From an uncultured Gammaproteobacteria bacterium (lineage in GTDB: Bacteria; Pseudomonadota; Gammaproteobacteria; Pseudomonadales; Pseudohongiellaceae): 64,000 nt of DNA. Both the position numbers and the translations under genes were made by a program. The stretch spans positions 1-64,000 of the forward strand of contig CAIOZF010000128.1 in the NCBI GenBank assembly GCA_903862645.1. Direction: 5' to 3'. Of the stretch, positions 43,962-52,725 are shown one piece after another (positions within the stretch are counted from its first letter, which is position 1; the number at the start of each line of letters is the position of its first letter). The notes beneath the pieces were generated by a model, which saw only the letters and a list, made by a program, of their open reading frames with translations, was not told the DNA's origin and ran no database searches.

Positions 43962-46943
43962 ATGTTAGAGGTAAGCAATCTACCGGCCGCCGTGAAAGCG
44001 ATTGTGGAGCGTTATTGGGAGCGCCTGCTCGACACCGAAAAAGGCATGCCGACCAACAGCGGTGAGAGCGAGAAGCTCAGCACGCTGATCGTCAACGATC
44101 CGGTCTTCGCCAGCGAGCTGTGTCGGGTGTGGTCGGCCAGTGATTATGCCGCCAATCTTTGCATCCAGCAGCCGGAAATGGTCGTCGCCCTCAAGCACAG
44201 TGGCGAGTTGGAGCGCAGCAACAAAAACGATTTCGTCGAAGAGCTGGCCGCGCGGCTGGAATTTCTTGCCACTGTTCCCGAGGCGGAGCAGGACGCCCAA
44301 CTCAAACAAACGCTGCGTCGCAATCACCAACGGCAGATGCTGCGCATCATCTGGCGCGATGTCTGTGCCAAGGCGGCGGTCGCCGAAATCTGTGCTGACA
44401 TCTCGGCGCTGGCCGATGCCGCGCTCGATCTCAGCCTGAACATTCTACATCAATGGTGCGCTGCCAAATGGGGCGAGCCTGTCAGTGCCATCAACGGCGC
44501 GGCCAGGAAAATCCCGCAACGCCTTGTCGTGATCGGCATGGGGAAGCTCGGTGCGTACGAGCTGAATCTTTCATCCGATATCGATCTGATCTTCGCTTAT
44601 CCAGAGGCCGGGGAGACGCTGGCAACGGACGGCAATGTCCTCGTCAATCAACAATTTTTCACGCGACTCGGGCAGCGTTTCATCGATGTGCTGGACACTG
44701 TGACCAGTGATGGTTTCGTGTTCCGCGTCGACATGCGACTGCGTCCGTATGGCAGCGAAGGTGCGCTGGTGTGCAGCTTCGACGCGATGGAAAATTATTA
44801 TCAGAGCCAGGGGCGCGACTGGGAGCGTTACGCGCTGATCAAGGCGCGCATCGTCGCAGGCGATCAGATCGCTGGCAAGGAACTGCTCAAGCGCCTGCGA
44901 CCGTTCGTGTATCGCCGCTATCTGGATTTCTCGGCCTTCGAAGCGCTGCGCAGCATGAAGATGCAGATCAACAAACAGGTACGCCGCAAAGGCCTTGGGC
45001 AGGACATCAAGCTCGGGCCAGGGGGCATTCGCGAAGTCGAATTCATCGTACAGGCGTTACAGCTGGTGCACGGTGGGCGCGATCTTCGTCTTCAAGAGCC
45101 GTCGCTTTACAAGGCGATGGTCGTGCTGGAAGAGAGCAAATATCTGCCCGTCGAGACCATAGACGAACTGCGCGAGGCCTACGAGTATCTGCGCAGTCTC
45201 GAACACAAGCTGCAGGGGCTGGCCAACAAGCAGACGCAGATCCTGGTGACCGCCGACATTGATCAGCAGCGCGTGGCGCTGGCCATGGGGTTCGTCGCTT
45301 GGTCGGAATTGATGGCCGGGCTGAATCGTCATCGCGCCGTAGTGAGTCGACATTTCGCGGCGGTGGTGCGTACCGACAATGAAGATCAGCCCTCGGCCCC
45401 CTCGCTGGAAGACAGCGACTGGGGCACGCTGTGGCGGCAGGAGACGAGTGTCGACGCCGCGCAGGAATTTCTGGCGGGGCACAAGTTTGAGGACGCCGAC
45501 CAGACTATCAAACTGCTCGATGACTTCCGCAAGGACAAGACCTTCCTGACGCTGCAGGGCGAAAGCCGTCTGCGCTTTGACAAGTTCATGCCGGTGCTGC
45601 TCAATGCCGTGGCGCAGGTTGATATGCCCAGCCTCGCCCTGACGCGGGTGATGACGCTGATCAGCGCCGTCAGCCGCCGCACTGCTTATCTGGTGCTGCT
45701 GCTGGAGAATCCCCACGCGCTGCATCAGGTGGTGCTGCTGTGCAAGGAAAGCCCGTTCGTGGCGGAGTTCCTGAGCAAGCATCCGGTGTTGCTGGACGAG
45801 CTGCTCGGTGGGATCGACCAGCCGCCCGTCAAGGCCGTGCTGCAGGAAGAGCTGGCGCAGCTGATCCTGCGCATCGACCCCGAGAATTTCGAAGAGCAGA
45901 TGGAGACGCTGCGCTATTTCAAGCTCTCGCACACGCTGCAGGTGGCGGCCGCGCAGATCACTGGCCGCCTGACCGTGATGAAGGTGAGCGACTATCTGAC
46001 CTTCACCGCCGAGGCCGTGCTCGAACAGGTGCTGGCGCTGTGCTGGACCTTCCTGATCCGCAAGCACGGCTTTCCGGTCAACCTCGAAGGCGCGCATGGG
46101 GACATGGACTTCATGGTGGTCGGTTACGGCAAGCTCGGCGGCCTCGAACTCAGCTACATCTCCGATCTCGATCTGGTATTCCTGCACGACGGTGCGCTGG
46201 ATCAGGACACGGTGGCGGTCGAGGGGCAGCGCAGCATCAACAGCCGCGAGTTCTACACGCGGCTGGCGCAGCGCATCATCATGATGCTCGGCACCTATAC
46301 TGTCTCCGGCAAGCTCTATGAAGTGGACATGCGGCTGCGGCCCTCCGGCGAATCCGGCCTGCTGGTCAGCTCCATGGAGGCTTTCGCCAGCTACGAGAAG
46401 GACGAGGCGTGGACCTGGGAGCACCAGGCTCTGGTGCGCGCTCGCGCCGTGGCCGGCAACAAGACCCTGCAGGCCCGTTTCGAGAAACTGCGCATCGCGA
46501 CGCTGAGTCGCCGCCGTGATTTGCCGATGCTGGCGGGAGAGGTGGTGGCGATGCGGCAGCGCATGCGCGACGAGTTCGCGAAGAAGCCGCACCACGAACG
46601 CGAGAAGGTCTCCTTCATCATCAAGCAGGGCCATGGCGGCATCGTCGACATCGAGTTTATCGTGCAGTTCCTTGCGCTGGCGTACGGAGCCGACCACAGC
46701 ACCTTGCTAACCTACCCGGACAACGTTCGTATTCTGGAGGCTGCCCGTGACACCGGGTTATTGACCGGCGAGCAGTTCCGCGTGCTGACCGACGCCTATC
46801 TCGCCCTACGCTCTGCACTGCATCACTTCGCGCTAGCCCATCAGGACGTAGCGGAATATCCAGCCGAGCTGAGCCAGTGTCAGGCGCAGGTCAGCCAGAT
46901 CTGGGACGCGGTTTTCCAGCCCTTTGTAAATAGGCCCGAATGA
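43962..46943 (+). CDS. glnE: Bifunctional glutamine synthetase adenylyltransferase/deadenylase
   Basis: The 993-residue enzyme adds or removes AMP on glutamine synthetase under PII control. It has two nucleotidyltransferase domains: N-terminal deadenylase with VIGMGKLGAYELNLSSDIDL, and C-terminal adenylylase with VVGYGKLGGLELSYISDLDL. The linker domain lies between. The ATG at 43962 fits better than the TTG at 43938, which is 6 bases after the upstream stop. It is followed by waaF 10 bases later, as in pseudomonads. Confidence 0.97.
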   Translation: MLEVSNLPAAVKAIVERYWERLLDTEKGMPTNSGESEKLSTLIVNDPVFASELCRVWSASDYAANLCIQQPEMVVALKHSGELERSNKNDFVEELAARLEFLATVPEAEQDAQLKQTLRRNHQRQMLRIIWRDVCAKAAVAEICADISALADAALDLSLNILHQWCAAKWGEPVSAINGAARKIPQRLVVIGMGKLGAYELNLSSDIDLIFAYPEAGETLATDGNVLVNQQFFTRLGQRFIDVLDTVTSDGFVFRVDMRLRPYGSEGALVCSFDAMENYYQSQGRDWERYALIKARIVAGDQIAGKELLKRLRPFVYRRYLDFSAFEALRSMKMQINKQVRRKGLGQDIKLGPGGIREVEFIVQALQLVHGGRDLRLQEPSLYKAMVVLEESKYLPVETIDELREAYEYLRSLEHKLQGLANKQTQILVTADIDQQRVALAMGFVAWSELMAGLNRHRAVVSRHFAAVVRTDNEDQPSAPSLEDSDWGTLWRQETSVDAAQEFLAGHKFEDADQTIKLLDDFRKDKTFLTLQGESRLRFDKFMPVLLNAVAQVDMPSLALTRVMTLISAVSRRTAYLVLLLENPHALHQVVLLCKESPFVAEFLSKHPVLLDELLGGIDQPPVKAVLQEELAQLILRIDPENFEEQMETLRYFKLSHTLQVAAAQITGRLTVMKVSDYLTFTAEAVLEQVLALCWTFLIRKHGFPVNLEGAHGDMDFMVVGYGKLGGLELSYISDLDLVFLHDGALDQDTVAVEGQRSINSREFYTRLAQRIIMMLGTYTVSGKLYEVDMRLRPSGESGLLVSSMEAFASYEKDEAWTWEHQALVRARAVAGNKTLQARFEKLRIATLSRRRDLPMLAGEVVAMRQRMRDEFAKKPHHEREKVSFIIKQGHGGIVDIEFIVQFLALAYGADHSTLLTYPDNVRILEAARDTGLLTGEQFRVLTDAYLALRSALHHFALAHQDVAEYPAELSQCQAQVSQIWDAVFQPFVNRPE

Positions 46944-46953
46944 AGAAGCCCGC

Positions 46954-48054
46954 ATGACGAAAAAGATACTGATAGTCGGCCCCTCGTGGGTAGGCGACAT
47001 GGTGATGGCGCAGGCACTGTTCATGACGCTGCAGGAGCAGGCGCTACAGAACGGACATCCGCTGCCCGTCATCGATGTGCTGGCCCCGGCCTGGAGCAAG
47101 CCGTTGCTGGCACGAATGCCGCAGGTGCGCCGTGCCGTCGAGATGCCGTTCAAACATGGTGAGCTGAACCTGGCCGGCCGTTACCGGGTCGGTCACCGCC
47201 TGCGCAAGGAGTGCTACGATCAGGTCATCGTGCTGCCCAATTCCTTCAAGTCCGCGCTGGCTGCGCTGTTCGTGCGGGCGCGGGTCCGCACCGGCTGGCG
47301 CGGCGAGGCGCGCGGCATGCTGCTCAATGACCTGCGAATCCTCGATGAACAGGCGCTGCCGTTGATGGTCCAGCGCTTCGTGGCACTGGGTTTGCCGAAT
47401 GGCGCGGCGTTGCCACATCCCCTGCCACGCCCGCGTCTAGTGACGGACCCGGCCTCGGTCGCCGCCGCCGTAGTCGCCCTGCAGCTGCCCATCCCCGGGA
47501 CCGAGCGGCAGGTGCTGGTCATCTGCCCCGGGGCCGAGTTCGGTGACGCCAAGCAATGGCCCGCCGAACACTATGCGAGCGTCAGCCAGCAGCAGATCGA
47601 CGCCGGCTGGCAGGTGTGGATTCTGGGGTCGGCGAAGGACTCCAGCATCGCCACCGCCATCCATGGATTGCTGACAGCGGCGGGGCAGGAGCACTGTCAC
47701 GATCTGACCGGCAGAACTTCGCTGGCGCAGGCCATCGATCTGATGTCGCTGGCGGCAGCCGTCATCAGCAACGACTCCGGACTCATGCATGTGGCAGCGG
47801 CCCTGGCGCGTCCGATTGTGGCGCTGTACGGCTCCACCTCCGCAGACTTCACTCCTCCGCTGGCAGATAACGTACAATTGCTCGCAATCGACATCGACTG
47901 TCGCCCCTGCTTCGAGCGCACCTGTCCGCTCAAGCACAAGCGCTGTCTGGTGGACCTGTCGCCACAACTCGCGTTTGCCGCCCTGCAGCAGGTGCTGGCG
48001 CAGGCTGGGACAATTACAGACGCAACAGACACCACAGGCGCTTCAGGCGCCTGA
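46954..48054 (+). CDS. waaF: ADP-heptose:LPS heptosyltransferase II
   Basis: The 366-residue GT-B enzyme adds the second heptose of the LPS inner core. It starts MTKKILIVGPSWVGDMVMAQ and has RYRVGHRLRKECYDQVIVLPNS, CPGAEFGDAKQWP, LAQAIDLMSLAAAVISNDSG with the donor-binding region, GSTSADFTPPL, and CRPCFERTCPLKHKRCL. It leads the waaF-waaC-waaG-waaP operon. Confidence 0.96.
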   Translation: MTKKILIVGPSWVGDMVMAQALFMTLQEQALQNGHPLPVIDVLAPAWSKPLLARMPQVRRAVEMPFKHGELNLAGRYRVGHRLRKECYDQVIVLPNSFKSALAALFVRARVRTGWRGEARGMLLNDLRILDEQALPLMVQRFVALGLPNGAALPHPLPRPRLVTDPASVAAAVVALQLPIPGTERQVLVICPGAEFGDAKQWPAEHYASVSQQQIDAGWQVWILGSAKDSSIATAIHGLLTAAGQEHCHDLTGRTSLAQAIDLMSLAAAVISNDSGLMHVAAALARPIVALYGSTSADFTPPLADNVQLLAIDIDCRPCFERTCPLKHKRCLVDLSPQLAFAALQQVLAQAGTITDATDTTGASGA

Positions 48055-48071
48055 GAGGAGAGCCACACACT

Positions 48072-49196
48072 TTGCGAGTCCTGATAGTGAAAGTCTCCTC
48101 CCTGGGAGACATCATCCACACGCTGCCCGCGGTGACGGACGCTAAAAGCGCCAACCGGCGCCTGCAGTTCGACTGGGTGGTGGAGGAAAATTTCGCCGAA
48201 GTGCCGTCGTGGCATCCGGCCGTGGATCGCGTGATTCCGGTGGCGCTGCGGCGCTGGCGCAAGAGCGTCATGAAGACATTCCGCAATGGCGAGTTCGCGG
48301 CCTTTCGCGAAGACCTCAAGCAGACCCACTATGACCTGGTGATCGACGCCCAGGGCCTCATCAAGAGCGGCATCATCAGCCGTCTGTCCAAAGGGCTGAC
48401 GGTCGGGCTGAGCAACAGCACCATCAAGGAACCGCTGGCGACCCTCTTTTACAACAAGATGTTTTCCGTGCCCCGCGACGAGCACGCTGTGGAGCGCGTG
48501 CGTGAACTGTTCTCCCGGGCGCTGAATTACAGCTATGAGCCGGGTAGCGTTGATACTATCGACTATGGACTGGATCTGCGACGAATCGGTCTAACCGATG
48601 CGAGCCGTGAGAGCGGACGGTTGATCTTCCTGCATGGCACCACCTGGCCCACCAAGCACTGGCCGCAGGCACACTGGCGCGAATTGGCCCGGCTGGCCGC
48701 GGCACGGGGCTATACAGTGCGCCTGCCCTGGGGCAATGAGGCGGAACGCCAGCGCGCCCTTGCTATTGCCGATGGACTCGCCGGAGTCGAAGTGTTGGAG
48801 CGTCAAACCCTTGCCGGCATGGCCCGGCAAATCGCGACCGCCGAGGGTGTGGTGGCAGTCGATACCGGCCTCGGCCATCTCGCCGCCGCACTCGCCACAC
48901 CCACGCTATCGCTCTACGGCCCCACCAACCCGGGGCTCGCCGGCACCTACGGCCGCCACCAGGCCCACCTCCCGTCCACCTTCGCCTGCGCCCCTTGCAT
49001 GAGCCGCATCTGCCGCTACGAACAAAAATTGGGGTCGGACCTGCCGAAACCCTTGCCGGGAGCGCCTCTCGGCGGGTCTGACCCACGTAAGTTGTTGGTT
49101 GAGCCGCCGTGCTACAGCACGCAGCCGCCCAGCCAGGTGCTTGCGGCGCTGGAGCAGGTGATGGGACGAAACGGCAGGAGCGTGATATTGCCATGA
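48072..49196 (+). CDS. waaC: LPS heptosyltransferase I with repeat-derived insertion
   Basis: The 374-residue enzyme adds the first heptose to Kdo. The TTG start follows GAGGAGAG by about 9 bases and gives MRVLIVKVSSLGDIIHTLPA. FLHGTTWPTKHWP, GVVAVDTGLGHLAAALATP and LYGPTNPGLAGTYG are typical. Between CAPCMSRICRY and VEPPCY, which are close together in relatives, lie about 20 extra residues (320-340), starting LGSDLPKPLPG and ending GGSDPRK, encoded by a 53-bp inverted repeat. The enzyme may still work because the insertion is in a C-terminal loop. The stop overlaps waaG by ATGA. Confidence 0.93.
   Translation: MRVLIVKVSSLGDIIHTLPAVTDAKSANRRLQFDWVVEENFAEVPSWHPAVDRVIPVALRRWRKSVMKTFRNGEFAAFREDLKQTHYDLVIDAQGLIKSGIISRLSKGLTVGLSNSTIKEPLATLFYNKMFSVPRDEHAVERVRELFSRALNYSYEPGSVDTIDYGLDLRRIGLTDASRESGRLIFLHGTTWPTKHWPQAHWRELARLAAARGYTVRLPWGNEAERQRALAIADGLAGVEVLERQTLAGMARQIATAEGVVAVDTGLGHLAAALATPTLSLYGPTNPGLAGTYGRHQAHLPSTFACAPCMSRICRYEQKLGSDLPKPLPGAPLGGSDPRKLLVEPPCYSTQPPSQVLAALEQVMGRNGRSVILP
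49032..49084. repeat. GGGTCNGACCC-type inverted repeat inside waaC
   Basis: Arms GGGTCGGACCTGCCGA (49032-49047) and TCGGCGGGTCTGACCC (49069-49084) are complementary at 14 of 16 positions. The left arm recurs exactly at 62070-62085 in sppA. The element is in frame and adds residues rather than breaking the gene. Confidence 0.75.
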
Positions 49197-50392
49197 CGCT
49201 GGCCTTCCTCATTTATTCCTACTTTCCGTACGGCGGCCAGCAGCGCGATTTCATGCGACTGGTCAGGGAGGGGTTGCGACGAGGACATCACATCACCGTT
49301 TACACCATGAAATGGCAGGGGGAACGGCCCGAGGGCGTGAGCATCGTCATCGTGCCGGTGAAAGCCTGGACTCGACACGGTCTCTATCGACGGTTCACGG
49401 CGGCGGTCAACACCTTGCTGCAGCGACAGACTCCGGATGGCGTCATCGGTTTCATCAAGATGCCCGGCCTTGATGTGTACCACGCCGCCGACCCCTGTTT
49501 TGCCGAACGTGCGCTGCACCAGCGCGCCTTCTATTACCGTTTCACCCCGCGCTACCGCCACTTCCGCGACTATGAGGAGGCGGTATTCGGCCCCGGTTCG
49601 CAGACTCAGGTGCTGCTCCTCTCGCCGCTGCAGCGCAGCCAGTTTGCCCGGCACTATCCCGGCTGCGAGCCGCGCCTGCATGACCTGCCGCCGGGCATCG
49701 AACGCGATCGTCAGGCGCCGGCCAACGCAGCGCAGATTCGTGCGCAGTTTCGTCACGAGTTTGGTCTAGGGGAAAAAGATCACGCCGTGCTGCAGATCGG
49801 CTCCGGCTTCGTGGTGAAGGGCGTGGATCGTTCGCTGCGGGCCATCGCCGCGTTGCCGCCAGAGGTGCGTCAGCGTGTGCGCTATTTCATAGTCGGGCAG
49901 GACAAGCCGTCGCATTTCCAGCGGCTGGCAGAGCGACTCGGCATCTCCACTCTGTGCACCTTCCTGGGAGGTCGCGACGATGTGCCGCGTTTCCTGCAGG
50001 GCAGCGATCTGCTGCTGCACCCTGCCTACAGTGAAAGTGCCGGTTATGTGCTGCTGGAGGCCACCATCGCCGGTCTGCCAGTGCTGACCACCGCCACCTG
50101 TGGTTATGCGTTTCACATCACGCGCGCGGGTTCTGGCGAGGTCTGTGAGTCGCCGTTCCAGCAGGAGGAACTGAACGCGCGTCTGTTGCACATGCTGACG
50201 ACCCCTGAAAGAGACAGCTGGCGCCGCAACGGCATTGAGTATGGCCACAGTGCCAATCTCTACAGCATGGCGGAGACGGCGCTCGACCTGATCGAATCCT
50301 CTCTCCATCCGCGTCTCTCCAAGAAAGTGAACGTGAACCTCAGCCCGAACAAGAGTACGACAGCCGCCGCCACCACCGGGAGAGCTTCATGA
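49193..50392 (+). CDS. waaG: LPS core glucosyltransferase I
   Basis: The 399-residue GT4 enzyme starts MTLAFLIYSYFPYGGQQRDF and has the expected VGFIKMPGLDVYHAADPCF-like segment, LHDLPPGIERDR, LQIGSGFVVKGVDRS in the donor domain, FLGGRDDVPRFLQGSDLLLHPAYSESAG, and LEATIAGLPVLTTATCGYA. It adds the first outer-core hexose to heptose II. The C-terminal 25 residues are a Thr/Ala/Lys-rich tail. Coupled to waaC (ATGA) and waaP (4-base overlap). Confidence 0.94.
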   Translation: MTLAFLIYSYFPYGGQQRDFMRLVREGLRRGHHITVYTMKWQGERPEGVSIVIVPVKAWTRHGLYRRFTAAVNTLLQRQTPDGVIGFIKMPGLDVYHAADPCFAERALHQRAFYYRFTPRYRHFRDYEEAVFGPGSQTQVLLLSPLQRSQFARHYPGCEPRLHDLPPGIERDRQAPANAAQIRAQFRHEFGLGEKDHAVLQIGSGFVVKGVDRSLRAIAALPPEVRQRVRYFIVGQDKPSHFQRLAERLGISTLCTFLGGRDDVPRFLQGSDLLLHPAYSESAGYVLLEATIAGLPVLTTATCGYAFHITRAGSGEVCESPFQQEELNARLLHMLTTPERDSWRRNGIEYGHSANLYSMAETALDLIESSLHPRLSKKVNVNLSPNKSTTAAATTGRAS

Positions 50393-51195
50393 CTCTGCAT
50401 CTGCGTAATGATTTCGCGACAGCCTGGCAAGGCAGTGACCCGTTCCAGAAAGCGGATGAATTGCAGGGCGTCGTCTATCGCAACGTCAAGGGTCGCCGGA
50501 CACTTCAGTTCGAGCAGGACGGCAGAAAATACTTTGCGAAGATTCATCATGGCGTCGGCTGGGGCGAGATCATCAAGAATCTGCTGACAATGCGCCTGCC
50601 GATTCTAGGTGCTCAGAATGAGTGGCGAGCGGTAGAGAGATTGCAGCAACTCGGGGTCGAGAGCATGACCGCAGTGGCCTGGGGCAGCCGAGGCTGGAAC
50701 CCCGCCCGCCGTCACTCCTTCATCATCACCGAGGCGCTGGAAAACACCGTCAGTCTCGAAGATTACTGCGCGCGATGGGCACAACAGAGTCCGCCATTTT
50801 CCATCAAGCTGCGCCTGCTAAGCGCACTGGCACGCATCAGCCGCACCGTACACGGCAATGGGATCTGTCATCGCGATTTTTACATCTGCCACTTTCTGTT
50901 GCATGAGAATGAACGGTTCAGCGCTGGCGAAATTCTCGTGCCCCGTCTGTCACTGATCGACCTGCATCGTGCGCTGATCAGCGACACGCTGCCGCAACGC
51001 TGGATAATCAAAGATGTCGCCGGGCTGTATTTTTCGGCGTTACACATCGGTCTGAACCACCATGATTTTCTGCGCTTCGTGAAAATCTACAGCGGCAAAT
51101 CCTTGCGCCAGGCGCTCAGTGAAGATGCTGCTTTCTGGACACAGGTGCAGGACAAGGCCCTGCGACTGGATAGAAAAATAAACGGAGCCGCATAG
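50389..51195 (+). CDS. waaP: LPS core heptose(I) kinase
   Basis: The 268-residue kinase-fold protein phosphorylates heptose I. Conserved parts are DPFQKADELQGVVYRNVKGR, the lysine in KYFAKIHHGVGWGEI, the catalytic loop ICHRDFYICHFLL, and SLIDLHRA. Length matches RfaP/WaaP (265-268). It overlaps waaG by 4 bases and is 3 bases before the double-kinase gene. Confidence 0.95.
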   Translation: MTLHLRNDFATAWQGSDPFQKADELQGVVYRNVKGRRTLQFEQDGRKYFAKIHHGVGWGEIIKNLLTMRLPILGAQNEWRAVERLQQLGVESMTAVAWGSRGWNPARRHSFIITEALENTVSLEDYCARWAQQSPPFSIKLRLLSALARISRTVHGNGICHRDFYICHFLLHENERFSAGEILVPRLSLIDLHRALISDTLPQRWIIKDVAGLYFSALHIGLNHHDFLRFVKIYSGKSLRQALSEDAAFWTQVQDKALRLDRKINGAA

Positions 51196-51198
51196 ACC

Positions 51199-52725
51199 AT
51201 GATGACGACACTCGATACCAGAACCTTGATGGCCAGTGGCCGGATGTTCCTGCCGACGGAGACCGACCCTGCGGTCCTGCTATGGCAACAAACCGAAGGC
51301 GAGGTGCAGCCGCTGGAACTGTTGAAGGTGTTCCGGGTGCTGCCTGAAAAGAGAGTCGTGGCGCTGGCCCGCTGGCAAGGGAAACTTGTGCTTGCCAAAT
51401 TGTTCTTCGCGCGCATGCGCTGGCAACAGCATCTGCAGCGGGAAATCGATGGTGTGGAGGCTATCGCAGCAGCGCGCATTGCGACTCCCGCCGTGCTCGC
51501 TTCCGGCGTCAGTGTGGATGGAGGCACTGGCATTTTGCTCTTGCACTATGTGCAGGACAGCGAAACGGTAGGGCGGCGCTGGGAGCGTGCCGCTGTGGTC
51601 GAGCGAGAGCACCTGTTGAGAAAAGTGGTGATGCTGATCGCCGAATGTCATGGCCGAGGTCTGCTGCAAAAAGACCTCCATCTCGATAACTTTTTGTTGC
51701 AGGAAGGGTTGTTGCAGGGTGGGTTGCTGCAGGACGACACGCTGTTCCTTCTCGATGCTGCCGCCGTATCGGTGCATACCGGCGCGCCAGATGGCGTCGA
51801 CAGTGTGCGCTCTCTGCAGAATCTCGCGCTGCTGTTCGCGCAGTTTCCCGTTCACAATGATACGCAGGTACCGGCCCTCTACGAACTCTATCGCAGCTTG
51901 CGTCCGCAGATGGAATTTAGCAGCGACCCCTGCATGTTCAGCGCACTGCTGCAGCAGAATCGTCTGGCGCGGCTGCGTGTGTTGCTCGACAAACTTTATC
52001 GCGAGACCAGTGCTCACATCTGTGAACAGCGGCGCGATCGCTTCGTTGTCTATAGACGCACACTGCAATCCGCACAGCTGCGCGAATTTCTGGACGGACC
52101 GGATGCATTCATTGCTCGTGGTCGTCTGCTCAAGAACGGCCACACCTCCACCGTGGCGCTGGTGCAGATCGATGGCAGGGACTACGTGCTCAAGCGCTAC
52201 AACATCAAAAATTTCTGGCATGGCCTGCGCCGCGCAGTGCTGCCAAGCCGTGCGGGGGTGAGCTGGCGCAATGCGCACATACTGGAGATGCTCGGTGTTG
52301 CGACACCGCAACCATTGCTGATGATGGAGCGCCGCATCGGTCCGCTGTGCCGTGAAGCCTATTTCCTGAGCGAGTTTGTGACGGGGGAGGATGTCTTGCG
52401 TTATCTGGCGAAAGAGCCTATAAATTCCGCCGCGTGGGAACGGGTGCTGGCACAGTTCAGCCAGCTCTTTCAGGTGATGTGCGACTACCACGTCGTGCAT
52501 GGTGATATGAAGGCCACCAATTTCATCAGCACTGCCGAAGCGCTGATTGTTCTGGATCTGGATGCCATGCGCAAAGTACCAGACAAGGAGCGTTTCAAAA
52601 ACGCTTTCGGTAAAGATCTACAACGCTTCATCGCCAACTGGCAGGATAAGCCCGAGTGCGCGGCACGAGTCCTTGCACTGGTGGAACAAACAGACAACCA
52701 CTTGAAAGGTACATCATGTCTCTGA
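51199..52725 (+). CDS. Tandem LPS kinase-like protein
   Basis: The 508-residue protein has two kinase-like halves. The N-terminal half has the loop LLQKDLHLDNFLL (Asp-159, Asn-164) and FLLDAAAV. The C-terminal half has the loop VVHGDMKATNFI (about 432-443) and VLDLDAM. Both therefore retain HxD-like and metal-binding Asp residues and might be active. A short internal repeat (LLQEGLLQGGLLQDD) extends the first half's catalytic loop region. P. aeruginosa also has long LPS kinase-like genes in this cluster (WapQ/InaA types); the exact phosphorylation site is unknown. The next gene starts within its last 10 bases. Confidence 0.82.
   Translation: MMTTLDTRTLMASGRMFLPTETDPAVLLWQQTEGEVQPLELLKVFRVLPEKRVVALARWQGKLVLAKLFFARMRWQQHLQREIDGVEAIAAARIATPAVLASGVSVDGGTGILLLHYVQDSETVGRRWERAAVVEREHLLRKVVMLIAECHGRGLLQKDLHLDNFLLQEGLLQGGLLQDDTLFLLDAAAVSVHTGAPDGVDSVRSLQNLALLFAQFPVHNDTQVPALYELYRSLRPQMEFSSDPCMFSALLQQNRLARLRVLLDKLYRETSAHICEQRRDRFVVYRRTLQSAQLREFLDGPDAFIARGRLLKNGHTSTVALVQIDGRDYVLKRYNIKNFWHGLRRAVLPSRAGVSWRNAHILEMLGVATPQPLLMMERRIGPLCREAYFLSEFVTGEDVLRYLAKEPINSAAWERVLAQFSQLFQVMCDYHVVHGDMKATNFISTAEALIVLDLDAMRKVPDKERFKNAFGKDLQRFIANWQDKPECAARVLALVEQTDNHLKGTSCL

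Noticed and set aside
45057-46697. A 546-codon minus-strand frame opposite glnE
   Set aside because: It is Gln/His/Leu-rich antisense sequence of a well-supported enzyme gene with no start signal.
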